A DNA stretch of 56,130 nucleotides from positions 1 to 56,130 of the forward strand of contig JAZDFB010000019.1 of NCBI GenBank assembly GCA_043808305.1. The letters are read 5' to 3'. Source of the stretch: JBBAAP01 sp043808305 (GTDB lineage Bacteria; Planctomycetota; MHYJ01; JACQXL01). The position numbers were made by a program, and so were the translations under genes. Numbering within the stretch: the first letter of the stretch is position 1; each line of letters begins with the position of its first letter. The notes under the pieces are model-generated. The model was not told the DNA's origin, ran no database searches, and was given only the letters and a program-made list of their open reading frames with translations. This document shows positions 24,196 to 32,589 of the stretch, in pieces.

Positions 24196-25758
24196 TTATT
24201 TATTGAATAACAATGTGCGGATTTTTTGTATTTCTTCTATCCTTAATAAATGTGCAACTCCCAAGAAAACGACAAGGCTTATTCCTCCGAAAATAATTAA
24301 GTTTATGATTTGTTTAAAAAGAAGCACCGAAGTGCTTTCGGAGTGCATAAAACGTAATAACATTAATAAGATTAAACTCATTACAAAGGCGCTTAGCCAG
24401 ATTTTTCCAATCCCGCTTAAAATATATTTTCCATTCAAACTACCCAGTCGATTCCTTAACAGGATAAAGGCTATGGCCATAATTACTAAATACATAGTTG
24501 TGGTTGATAAGGCAATACCGGCAATCGGAGGTTTAATGAGCTGCATCAAGCATAGATTAAATAATATCTTGATTATTACAGTAATTAGTGACAAATAAAA
24601 AAGTATTTTTATATTCTTAAGGGCTAAAAAAGCACGGGTTGCCAGTATCCACACGCCGAAGAAGAATAACTGGCCTGCATAGCAGGCAAAGGTAATAGAT
24701 GTAATGTGAGTGGCTGTTTCATCAAATGCCCCCCTCTGGAATAATAACTGAATAATTGGTTTTGCCATAAGGACTAAGAATACCGTCATTGGGATAAGAA
24801 TAAAACCTAACATTCTTATCCCTGAGGAAAAAGAGTTACGCAGTTGTTCTGTCTTGCCTTCTACCACATCGCTTACAAAATAAGGGAAGGCCGCTGTAGC
24901 TACTGAAAAACAAAAAACTTGTGTAAGAGTATCTACTAAACGACTGGCGTAACCGTACGCCGCAATACTGCCTGTGGGTAATGCCGAAGCCATAAAACGG
25001 TCTACCACAATAGTAAAATGTCCTGCAAGGACAGCTAATAAGTAGATTAATCCTAATTGCCGCATTTTGATCAAGGCTGGATGTGACCAGTTAAATTGTG
25101 GTTTATAAAAATAACCTTGCTTTTTGAGGGCCAGGCCTACCGTAATCATCTGGATAAAAGTACCTGCTACTAATCCGATAGCCAACGCCCAGATAGCCAA
25201 TGATTTATAAAGGAAAAATACGCAGGCGATAATGGTGATTGTTACCAGTATATTAGAGAAGGCCGGTATGGTAAAATGCTTCTCGGTGTTTAATACTGCG
25301 GTTGCCAGATAAATATGATTGCTTAAGAATATTAATACGCAGGTTAGCCTTAACAAGTTAATGGTTAATTGCGCTGTTTCAGGATTTAAACCGGGGAAGG
25401 TTATGGCAACGATAAAGTGAGCCAAGCTGAAAGTTAACAACATTAAAGCCGCCAAAAAAACATATATGTAAGTCGCCGTCAAGTTGAGCACCAATTGTGC
25501 TTCAGTTTTGTTGGTTTTAGATTCCATAAAAACCGGGATGAATACACCTATGATAAACGATCCGATAATCCCACTGGCAATGTAAGGGATAGTTGTGCTC
25601 GCATAAAAAGCGTCCATTTCCTGCCCTATGCCGAACCGCGCGGCAATCAGGATTTCTTTGAGCAGGGAAATAAAATATCCCAGACTGCTGGCGATAATTA
25701 AGATGATTGAAGCGCGGGCTATCTGGCGAGGCGGTGAGATAGGTTCTAATTTTTCCAC
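24196..25758 (-). CDS. murJ: MurJ/MviN-like lipid flippase
   Basis: The 520-aa protein has about 14 membrane spans and MurJ-family landmarks: the N-terminal SLGYFISLLKEILIAARFGIGQEMDAFYAS, the GYASRLVDTLTQVFCFSVATAAFPYFV segment, and LFQRGAFD after the central helices. It moves lipid-linked precursors (lipid II, or a related polysaccharide carrier) across the inner membrane. The start codon is GTG at 25758. The gene is much more AT-rich than its neighbours and is divergent from the glycosyltransferase/amidotransferase pair, so it could be an acquired exopolysaccharide flippase and not the housekeeping murJ. I give the symbol on family grounds only. Confidence 0.8.
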   Translation of the reverse strand: MEKLEPISPPRQIARASIILIIASSLGYFISLLKEILIAARFGIGQEMDAFYASTTIPYIASGIIGSFIIGVFIPVFMESKTNKTEAQLVLNLTATYIYVFLAALMLLTFSLAHFIVAITFPGLNPETAQLTINLLRLTCVLIFLSNHIYLATAVLNTEKHFTIPAFSNILVTITIIACVFFLYKSLAIWALAIGLVAGTFIQMITVGLALKKQGYFYKPQFNWSHPALIKMRQLGLIYLLAVLAGHFTIVVDRFMASALPTGSIAAYGYASRLVDTLTQVFCFSVATAAFPYFVSDVVEGKTEQLRNSFSSGIRMLGFILIPMTVFLVLMAKPIIQLLFQRGAFDETATHITSITFACYAGQLFFFGVWILATRAFLALKNIKILFYLSLITVIIKILFNLCLMQLIKPPIAGIALSTTTMYLVIMAIAFILLRNRLGSLNGKYILSGIGKIWLSAFVMSLILLMLLRFMHSESTSVLLFKQIINLIIFGGISLVVFLGVAHLLRIEEIQKIRTLLFNK

Positions 25759-26339
25759 AAAATGTTTAGCGCTTGTCTTGCCAATTGGAGCTGGTTTATT
25801 GGCTTCGAGGACAAGCGGAGTATTTTATTATTCTGATTCACTGTGACAATGTTCGTATCGCCTTCCATCGGTAAACAGCCGTCTGATTTCTCGCGAATTT
25901 TTGTTCCCATAATGGTATATCTTATCTGATATTCTTAATATCAAACATAAGCTATGATTTTCTTACCTATTTAAAACAATAGATAAAAAATTAAACTGAG
26001 TCAAGAAAAGAGCTGTTTTAGGGAAACTTCACTGATTTCATTGACACAATCAAGGTTTTTATTATTGTCGAGTTCTAAACTGAAAAGAAAATATTGATAT
26101 CGGCACCAATATCTGCCAGATAATGTTGTCGGGCAGATTCAACGACATTCCACAGGCCGATAAACGCTATATTGCACTGAAAAGTATTTCTTGAACATAG
26201 GCGAAGTCATGGCCAAATTAAGGGGTTTGGACTGCCGGAACAAAATAGTCAATGTTGCGTACGGGGCATGTTACGGGAGCGCATACTTACAGGCGCAGTA
26301 TTAAGGAAATACTGTCCTTGATAAATTAGGTTTTAATAT
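25759..26339. other. Divergent intergenic region, 580 bp
   Basis: AT-rich with no recognisable gene. A 31-codon ORF at about 26211-26306 (start MAKLRGLDC) is too short to support. No hairpin family member is seen. It must hold the promoters of the flippase and the glycosyltransferase, but I find no clear hexamers. Confidence 0.4.
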
Positions 26340-27455
26340 ATGCCTATGGTAAATATCCTGCATATAATTTATTCGCTGGACAAAGTGGGCGGCACCGAAA
26401 AACGCCTGATGGAGACTCTGCCTTACTTGGCTGGGCTTGGCAAATATAAAATCTGGGTTTGCTGCATTACCGGCGGGGCGTTATACAGGCAACAACATAA
26501 AAGCCAGGGCATAGATTTAATCGAGCTGAACGCCCCGGGCATTTTTGATATCTTGGCTTTATTCAGGCTGGTGAGGCTGATAGGAAAACACCGGATAAAA
26601 ATCATTCACACCCATCTTTTCCGGTCCAATTTCGTCGGCCGGTTGGTCGGAGCCTTGACCGGCGTGCCGCTAACGGTTTGTTCTGAAAACAGTACCATGA
26701 AAAGATGGTTCTATTCGCTGGTTAACAGATTGTTCGCGTCCGGGACCGACGCGGTCATCGCCAATTCGATGGCCGTCAGGAATCATCTGGCCAGAAACGG
26801 GATTCCGTCTTACAAAACGACGGTTATATACAACGGCAAAAGTAGCCGGGATTATACGGCGGATTCTGCCAAGCAGGATATCCGCAAAGAGCTTAATATC
26901 CCGCCGGGCAATTATGTGATTGCCAACATCAGCAAACTACGCCCGGAAAAAAGGGTTGATGTCTTTATCAAGGCCGTTCCGGCAGTGCTAAAAGAGATTC
27001 CCAACGCTACCTTTCTGATCGTCGGTGACGGTCCGCTTGAGTCTGAGCTGAAACAGCTGGCAAATGATAAAGGTCTGTCAGGCGGCGTCATATTTACTGG
27101 AGTCAGGAACGATATTCCGGCTATCCTGAGATCGTCCGACCTGCTGGCGCTGTCGTCTTCTTATGAAGGCTGCCCCAATGTGGTGATTGAAGCCATGGCC
27201 TCCGGGGTTCCGGTGGTTGCCACGGCTGTCGGAGGCACTCCGGAAATAGTCCAAGACGGCGCCACCGGCCTGTTGGTCCCGCCGGAGAATCCGGACTTGT
27301 TGGCCGGAGCCATTATCGCCTTGCTCAAGGACAAAAACAGGGCGTCCGAATTTTCCCGGAAAGCCGTGACCATATTCAAAGAGCGTTTTACTATAGAGCA
27401 ATCCGTGCGCCAGATAGAAAAACTCTATGATGATTTGATAAGCAGAAAAGGTTAA
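26340..27455 (+). CDS. Family 4 glycosyltransferase
   Basis: The 371-aa GT-B enzyme has the N-terminal acceptor domain (ILHIIYSLDKVGGTEKRLMETL) and the GT4 donor-binding half: VGDGPLESELK, SSYEGCPNVVIEAMASGVPVVAT with the EX7E-type glutamates, then GGTPEIVQDGATGLLVPP. It transfers sugar from a nucleotide-sugar to a growing saccharide at the cytoplasmic face. The second ATG at 26346 is an equally good start. It ends 3 nt before the asparagine synthetase gene, so they form one transcription unit, as in exopolysaccharide loci. Confidence 0.88.
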   Translation: MPMVNILHIIYSLDKVGGTEKRLMETLPYLAGLGKYKIWVCCITGGALYRQQHKSQGIDLIELNAPGIFDILALFRLVRLIGKHRIKIIHTHLFRSNFVGRLVGALTGVPLTVCSENSTMKRWFYSLVNRLFASGTDAVIANSMAVRNHLARNGIPSYKTTVIYNGKSSRDYTADSAKQDIRKELNIPPGNYVIANISKLRPEKRVDVFIKAVPAVLKEIPNATFLIVGDGPLESELKQLANDKGLSGGVIFTGVRNDIPAILRSSDLLALSSSYEGCPNVVIEAMASGVPVVATAVGGTPEIVQDGATGLLVPPENPDLLAGAIIALLKDKNRASEFSRKAVTIFKERFTIEQSVRQIEKLYDDLISRKG

Positions 27456-27458
27456 TCT

Positions 27459-29342
27459 ATGTGCGGTATCTGCGGCAGAGTGAATTTTGACGGTTCTCCG
27501 GTGTCCGAAGAACTGGTCCGCAAGATGTGCGGCCTGATTATTCATCGCGGACCGGACAGCGAAGGCGTCTATCTGTCCGAAAACGGTGCCCGGGCCGGGT
27601 TGGGCATCAGGCGCCTGGCCATTATCGACCTGCAGACCGGCGACCAGCCCATCCATAACGAGGACAAGACCGTTTGGCTGGTCTTGAACGGCGAGATATA
27701 CAACTTCGACCAGCTCCAGGCCGAACTCCAGGCCAAAGGCCACCGCTTCTATACCAAGACCGACACCGAAATAATCGTCCATCTTTACGAGGAATATAAT
27801 ACTGACTGCCTCAAACACCTCCGGGGTATGTTCGCATTCGCGCTCTGGGATAATAAAAAACAGCAGCTGTTCTTGGCCCGGGACCGTGTCGGCAAGAAAC
27901 CGCTTCTCTACGCGCACGGCCCCAAATACCTTATCTTTGGTTCCGAATTGAAATCCATCATTGCCAACCCGGAAATCAAAAAGGACATCGACGCTGTAGC
28001 GCTGGACCACTATATGACATACGGATATATCCCGGCGCCGATGAGCGTCTTCCAAGGCGTCCGGAAACTGCCGCCGGCCAGCTGGCTGGTGTGCGATGCC
28101 GCGGGCAATGTCACCACCGGCAAATACTGGCAGCTGGATTACCGCAATAAGCTGGATCTGAGCGAATCAGAATACTCGGCCCGGATTATGGAACTACTGG
28201 ACGAGTCCACCCGGATAAGGATGATAAGCGACGTGCCGCTGGGCGCTTTGCTTTCGGGCGGCATCGATTCCTCAGCCGTGGTCGGCCTGATGGCCAGGCA
28301 CTCCGGCAAGCCGGTCAAGACTTTTTCCATCGGTTTTGAGGAAAAGGATTTCTCCGAGCTGGTCTACGCCCGGGCCGTGGCGGAACATTTCAAGACCGAG
28401 CATCACGAGTTCATCGTCCGACCCGATGTCATCGAAATCCTGCCCAAGCTGGTCTGGCATTACAGCGAGCCTTACGCCGATTCTTCGATGCTGCCGACCT
28501 ATTACGTGGCCCGCGAGGCCCGCAAGCACGTCACCGTAGCGCTTAACGGCGACGGGGGGGACGAAAACTTCGCCGGATACCCGCGTTACCTGGCGCATAA
28601 GCTGGCCTCAATGCCGTTCTGCTCGTTGGCCAGCAAGCCGCTCAGTGCTTTGCTCAATGCCGTTTCCCCCGGCTACAAGCCCCGCACCTGGGTTGGCCGG
28701 CTCAAAAGGTTAATCGAAGTCGTCGGCTTGCCAGAAGCCCAGAGGTATCTTTCCTGGTGCGTCTGCTTTGGCGATGCGGCTAAGCACGGCCTCTACTCCG
28801 ATGATTTTTCCAACCGGACCAAAGGTGTTCCGGCAACGGATTACCTGATAAATTGCATCAATCAAGCCCCGGCCGATAATATCATCGACCGGGTATTATA
28901 CGCCGACATCAACACCTACCTGCCCGAAGACCTGCTGGTCAAGATGGACATCGCCGCCATGGCCAACTCATTGGAAGGGCGCTCGCCGTTCCTCGACCAC
29001 AAGCTCCTGGAATTCAGCGCGTCCATACCGCCCGGGCTCAAGATAAAAGGATTAAACACCAAGCACATACTCAAAAAAGCTCTCAAGGGATTCCTGCCGA
29101 ACCAGATACTTTCCCGCAGAAAAATGGGTTTCGGGATTCCCATCGGGAACTGGTTTCGGACATCGCTTAAAGATTATCTCAAGGATATTATTCTGTCAGA
29201 ACTGAGCATCAAGCGGGGCTACTTCCGCCGTGAAGCCGTCGAGAATCTGATTGATTCTCATGTCAGCGGCAAATACGACCACGCCGCGCGCCTCTGGGCG
29301 TTGCTGGTGCTGGAAACCTGGCACCGAGTGTTCATAGATTAG
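27459..29342 (+). CDS. asnB: Glutamine-hydrolysing asparagine synthetase (exopolysaccharide-locus amidotransferase type)
   Basis: The 627-aa protein starts MCGICG, so the nucleophile of the class II glutaminase domain is Cys2, which fixes the start codon. RHIRG-type landmarks are present (IIHRGPDSEG, LVLNGEIYNF, HLRGMFAFALWD). The synthetase half has the PP-loop LSGGIDSSAVVGL and later SMLPTYYVA, NGDGGDENFAGY and EGRSPFLDHKLLEF. It makes asparagine or amidates another acid using glutamine and ATP. The tight linkage to a GT4 gene favours a polysaccharide-modifying member. Confidence 0.9.
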   Translation: MCGICGRVNFDGSPVSEELVRKMCGLIIHRGPDSEGVYLSENGARAGLGIRRLAIIDLQTGDQPIHNEDKTVWLVLNGEIYNFDQLQAELQAKGHRFYTKTDTEIIVHLYEEYNTDCLKHLRGMFAFALWDNKKQQLFLARDRVGKKPLLYAHGPKYLIFGSELKSIIANPEIKKDIDAVALDHYMTYGYIPAPMSVFQGVRKLPPASWLVCDAAGNVTTGKYWQLDYRNKLDLSESEYSARIMELLDESTRIRMISDVPLGALLSGGIDSSAVVGLMARHSGKPVKTFSIGFEEKDFSELVYARAVAEHFKTEHHEFIVRPDVIEILPKLVWHYSEPYADSSMLPTYYVAREARKHVTVALNGDGGDENFAGYPRYLAHKLASMPFCSLASKPLSALLNAVSPGYKPRTWVGRLKRLIEVVGLPEAQRYLSWCVCFGDAAKHGLYSDDFSNRTKGVPATDYLINCINQAPADNIIDRVLYADINTYLPEDLLVKMDIAAMANSLEGRSPFLDHKLLEFSASIPPGLKIKGLNTKHILKKALKGFLPNQILSRRKMGFGIPIGNWFRTSLKDYLKDIILSELSIKRGYFRREAVENLIDSHVSGKYDHAARLWALLVLETWHRVFID

Positions 29343-29396
29343 TGCCAGTAGGAACGAAGTGACGTAGAGCTACTGCCTCCCTTTAGGGACTGGCAC
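29342..29396. repeat. Nested variable-stem hairpin
   Basis: GTGCCAGT/ACTGGCAC arms; the loop starts AGGAACGAAGTGACGTA and contains an inner CCTCCCTTTAGGG piece that also occurs near 4078, 34386, 47780 and 49316. Confidence 0.65.
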
Positions 29397-29406
29397 ATTA
29401 TCCTTT

Positions 29407-29488
29407 AGTGTCACTATGAACAAAGAGAAGTAGTGACACTTAATCCCGCAAGCGTAGCTTGACGGGACATAAACTATTCCAGCGGGGC
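29407..29488. repeat. Composite repeat (copy B, inverted relative to 19161)
   Basis: AGTGTCACTA/TAGTGACACT (loop TGAACAAAGAGAAG), then TCCCGCAAGC..GACGGGA and CTATTCCAGCGGGGC. The reverse complement aligns along its length to 19161-19243 with scattered mismatches. Confidence 0.8.
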
Positions 29489-29518
29489 TATATCCTAATC
29501 CGCAGTTAATAAAATCTG

Positions 29519-29547
29519 TTGACAACAGATGAAAATAATCCCATAAT
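29519..29547 (+). promoter_or_regulatory. Sigma70-type promoter, leaderless geometry
   Basis: TTGACA at 29519-29524, 17-nt spacer, CATAAT at 29542-29547. The ATG at 29554 is at the predicted +1. Confidence 0.75.
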
Positions 29548-29553
29548 CAGGCT

Positions 29554-29937
29554 ATGCATCAAACTATTCGGTTTCGGTTCACGCTGGCGGTTATTTTGGC
29601 CGCATTGATATGCGGCGGAAATGTTGCTTGCGGATACTTCGGCCACCGGCAGGAAAAACCTATCGGTTGGACGTCGGAAAAGTATGAAGCCTCGCGGAGG
29701 CAGATGGCCAGCGATGTCCAGAAATACGAAGCCGAGTATGCCCGCAATCCCAACGACGCCGCGTTGTGCTTTAATTTAGGCGTTATCTATGACGAGTATT
29801 ATGACAACCCCGCAAAAGCCGTATTTTATTATTCCAGGTATATAGAATTAGCTCCGGAAGATGCTCCTGACCGCGCCAAGGTTATCGGCTGGATAGAGAA
29901 CTGCCGAAAGCGTATGCGTAACCCGGATACGCGCTGA
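29554..29937 (+). CDS. Small secreted or lipoprotein TPR protein
   Basis: The 127-aa protein has an N-terminal hydrophobic stretch (FTLAVILAALICGG) ending NVACGYF; the Cys fits a loose lipobox (V-A-C). The mature part is a helical TPR-like pair (NPNDAALCFNLGVIYDEYYDNPAKAVFYYSRYIELAPED). It is a likely envelope adaptor. No ribosome site precedes the ATG and the promoter sits immediately upstream. Confidence 0.65.
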   Translation: MHQTIRFRFTLAVILAALICGGNVACGYFGHRQEKPIGWTSEKYEASRRQMASDVQKYEAEYARNPNDAALCFNLGVIYDEYYDNPAKAVFYYSRYIELAPEDAPDRAKVIGWIENCRKRMRNPDTR

Positions 29938-30071
29938 TACTATATTAACAGGGACGTGTAAGAGACTTTGACAAGACTGATAAAATAAGGATTTTTTGTT
30001 TCTTAAGAGTTTCGTCAGAGTCCCTGTGAAAACAGTTATTTGTTTTCTCTGTGCCTTTGTGGCTAAATAAA

Positions 30072-30100
30072 TTGACATTATTCCGCCAGCATTGTAGATT
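30072..30100 (+). promoter_or_regulatory. Promoter of the third HEAT lipoprotein, displaced by an insertion
   Basis: TTGACA (30072-30077), 17 nt, TAGATT (30095-30100). The sequence AATTGACATT..ATTGTAGAT matches the promoter at 15922-15950, but here 96 bp of hairpin DNA separate it from the start codon. Confidence 0.7.
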
Positions 30101-30195
30101 GGCTGTTAGACTCCGTTCTTTGTCTGCAAAGAACGGAGGAGTTATCAGCCAACTATACTTGGCAGTAATTCGCTAACGTTCAAACTGCCAGAGTA
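30100..30195. mobile_element. 96-bp non-coding hairpin element with TAGAT target duplication
   Basis: Flanked by TAGAT at 30095-30099 and 30196-30200. It contains two hairpins: an outer TTGGCTG/CAGCCAA pair around a perfect 12-bp inner stem CTCCGTTCTTTG/CAAAGAACGGAG (30111-30138), then TGGCAGT/ACTGCCA (30160-30190, loop AATTCGCTAACGTTCAA). Removing one TAGAT plus the element restores a start region nearly identical to the paralogous HEAT gene at 15914. Confidence 0.8.
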
Positions 30196-30209
30196 TAGAT
30201 ATCTATCCT

Positions 30210-31583
30210 ATGAGGCAGTTGATAATCCTATTATTAATCGGACTGGTTATAGCATCGGGTTGCAGCAGCCCGGCCAACAAACCGTCTGTCCCGCCGGCAC
30301 AGGAAATAACTGCCCAACAACCGACAGATGAAGCACGCCAGCAAAAGATAAACCAAGCGCTGGCGCAACTCAATAGCCAGGAATGGTATGAGAGAATAGA
30401 GGCGATGGAAACCCTTGTTGACCTGAAGGCCGATGATGCCGTCCCGGGCATTATCAAATTATTACAGGATGATAATCCGCGTACTTGCACGGCGGCAGTT
30501 GAGGCATTAGAGAAACTCGACGCCAAACAAGCCATCCCGGACCTTATCAAATTATTACAGGATGATAATCCGCGTACTTGCACGGCGGCAATGGAGGTAT
30601 TGGTGGAACTTAGCGCCAAGCAGGCTATCCCGGACCTGGCCAAACTATTACAGGATGATAGCCCGATAATCCGCGATGCGGTTGTCTGGGCATTAAAAAA
30701 CATCGACGTTAAAGAAGCAATCTCGGCCATTACCAAACTATTACAGGATAACGACATCTATGTCCGCCGATTGGCTATAAACGAATTGGGTCAACTCGGC
30801 GTCAAACAGGTTATCCCGGAGCTTACTAAATTATTACAGGATAACAACCCGTTGATTCGCCGGTCAGCCGTTGATGAATTGGAGGAACTTGGCGCTAATC
30901 AGGCCATTCCGGACATTATCAAATTATTACAGGATACAGACCCGGATGTTCGTGGGTCGGCTGTTAATGCATTGGGGCGGCTTGGCGCCAAAGAGGCCAT
31001 CCCGACAATTATCAAATTATTACAGGATGATGACTCCGGCGTCCGCCAGTCAGCTGTTGCGGCATTGGGCGGATTTGGCGCCAAGGAAGCCATCCCGACA
31101 ATTATCAAGTTGTTACAGGATGATGACTTAAGTGTCCGCCAGTGTGCCGTTGATGCATTGGGTCAACTCGGCGCTAAACAGGCCATCCCGGACATTACCA
31201 AATTATTGCAGGACAATCGCTCAGAGGTTTGTTGCTCGGCCATTAATGCGTTGGGGCGGCTTGGCGCCAAGGAAGCCACCCCGCAGATTATCAAATTATT
31301 ACGGGATGATAACCCCAAGGTTCGTTGGTGGGCTGTCAGCGCATTGGGGCAACTTGGCGCTAACCAGGCCATACCTGAATTAATCATACTTTCAGATGAT
31401 GGCAGTCCTGAAGTCCGAAATTTTACGGCAATGGTCCTGGTCGAATTAGGCGCCAAAGACAGAATAACGGCCAAAGAAATAGATGGTATAAGACAACTCT
31501 TGGGTTGGAATGACGATATTTCAACCCGTGCCCGGGCGGCGTTGAAGGAGCTCGGCATCGAACTCCCGGAGGGGAAGAAATAA
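30210..31583 (+). CDS. HEAT-repeat lipoprotein, single block
   Basis: The 457-aa protein is a paralog of the HEAT lipoproteins at 11.9-15.9 kb: same signal (RQLIILLLIGLVIASGC, Cys18), same linker (PPAQEITAQQPTDEARQQKI), then about eleven HEAT units (KQAIPDLIKLLQDDNP) and the terminal ARARAALKELGIELPE. Two adjacent 93-bp units share an exact tract of about 45 bp (around 30458-30503 and 30548-30593), so unit copying is recent. The 36-bp gap to the next gene suggests co-transcription. Expression may be altered by the hairpin element in its leader. Confidence 0.82.
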   Translation: MRQLIILLLIGLVIASGCSSPANKPSVPPAQEITAQQPTDEARQQKINQALAQLNSQEWYERIEAMETLVDLKADDAVPGIIKLLQDDNPRTCTAAVEALEKLDAKQAIPDLIKLLQDDNPRTCTAAMEVLVELSAKQAIPDLAKLLQDDSPIIRDAVVWALKNIDVKEAISAITKLLQDNDIYVRRLAINELGQLGVKQVIPELTKLLQDNNPLIRRSAVDELEELGANQAIPDIIKLLQDTDPDVRGSAVNALGRLGAKEAIPTIIKLLQDDDSGVRQSAVAALGGFGAKEAIPTIIKLLQDDDLSVRQCAVDALGQLGAKQAIPDITKLLQDNRSEVCCSAINALGRLGAKEATPQIIKLLRDDNPKVRWWAVSALGQLGANQAIPELIILSDDGSPEVRNFTAMVLVELGAKDRITAKEIDGIRQLLGWNDDISTRARAALKELGIELPEGKK

Positions 31584-31619
31584 TATAAATCAGGTGCGCT
31601 GGTACACAAGAAGTAAATT

Positions 31620-32486
31620 ATGAATATCCTGCGAGGCGTCTTCATATTAACGGTAATTCTTTTCCTGTGTATTTTTGCTCAAGCGGAGGATCTGCCTCAT
31701 AAAGGAGTATTTACCGATTATTTCTTTGTTGACCGCTGGGGGCAAGGGATATTTGATATTTTCTATGTGGCCCCGGAATTATGCCCGAAACTGAAACAGG
31801 ATGATTGGCGTCCGATAACGGTTACGGCCACGGGAATTTCTCAACCCCGAAATCCGGGCGGCGCAATGATTATGCAAATCAGCAAAGTGGATTTGCCGGA
31901 AATTCCTCTGCTTAGCATCGAACTTGCGGTTGACAAGAAATCAATTACTTATGATGGCCGTGCGGCTCTTACAGTAACTATTCTCAACCATTCCAAGGAG
32001 CCTGTTGAACTATACCAAAGGGGTTTAAGGCTTGATATCACCGTCCACAAGCGGGGCACCTTGCCGGGGAAAAAGGTGGAACAGGATGCGATATTTGATT
32101 GTTTCAATGATCCTTATTATGGTGGACCAGGACTGGAATACATGCGGGCGACAATAAACCGATCATTATTTACAGATAAAGGAAATATAATAATGAAGAA
32201 TGGTGAACCTGTGCTTTGTATTCAAAAGGGAAACGAAACAAAGCAGGCTGATATTTATGATGAGGATAAAAGAACAGTTGAACCGGATAAATCCGTATCT
32301 TTTCCATATCAGATTGGGGATGGTTGGCTGGTGAATGAATATGAATTTCAGGTGTGTTTTCGTTCACAACAAAAATCCAATGTTAATCTAATTCGGTCTA
32401 AACCAATATCCTTTGACGTAAACGCACCGGTTCCAGGGAATCCCCAAGAAAATACTCCGGTAGAAAAGCAGGGTGGCGCCAAGTAG
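31620..32486 (+). CDS. Secreted protein, hypothetical, Ig-like
   Basis: The 288-aa protein has a signal peptide (LRGVFILTVILFLCIFAQA, cleavage before EDL). The mature part looks all-beta: LSIELAVDKKSITYDGRAAL followed by VTILNHSKEPVELYQRG is the pattern of an Ig-like/intracellular-proteinase-inhibitor-type domain, and a second beta region runs from FPYQIGDGWLVNEYEF to the end. The C-terminus is Pro/Asn-rich. It is probably in an operon with the HEAT lipoprotein upstream. Function unknown. Confidence 0.65.
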   Translation: MNILRGVFILTVILFLCIFAQAEDLPHKGVFTDYFFVDRWGQGIFDIFYVAPELCPKLKQDDWRPITVTATGISQPRNPGGAMIMQISKVDLPEIPLLSIELAVDKKSITYDGRAALTVTILNHSKEPVELYQRGLRLDITVHKRGTLPGKKVEQDAIFDCFNDPYYGGPGLEYMRATINRSLFTDKGNIIMKNGEPVLCIQKGNETKQADIYDEDKRTVEPDKSVSFPYQIGDGWLVNEYEFQVCFRSQQKSNVNLIRSKPISFDVNAPVPGNPQENTPVEKQGGAK

Positions 32487-32540
32487 TTGTCTTTTCCGTA
32501 AAATCCGCTTAATCTGTGTACTAAATAGTGGTTACGGGAC

Positions 32541-32577
32541 AAAAAAAGAGGGGCGATTGCTCGCCCCTCTCTTTTTT
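32541..32577. terminator. Bidirectional rho-independent terminator
   Basis: Stem GAGGGGCGA/TCGCCCCTC with loop TTGC, seven A on the left and six T on the right. It lies between the convergent secreted-protein and malic enzyme genes and would serve both. Confidence 0.9.
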
Positions 32578-32589
32578 CAGGACAGGTTG

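Noticed and set aside
27078..28055. 325-aa minus-strand ORF
   Set aside because: Lies opposite the well-supported glycosyltransferase and asparagine synthetase genes.
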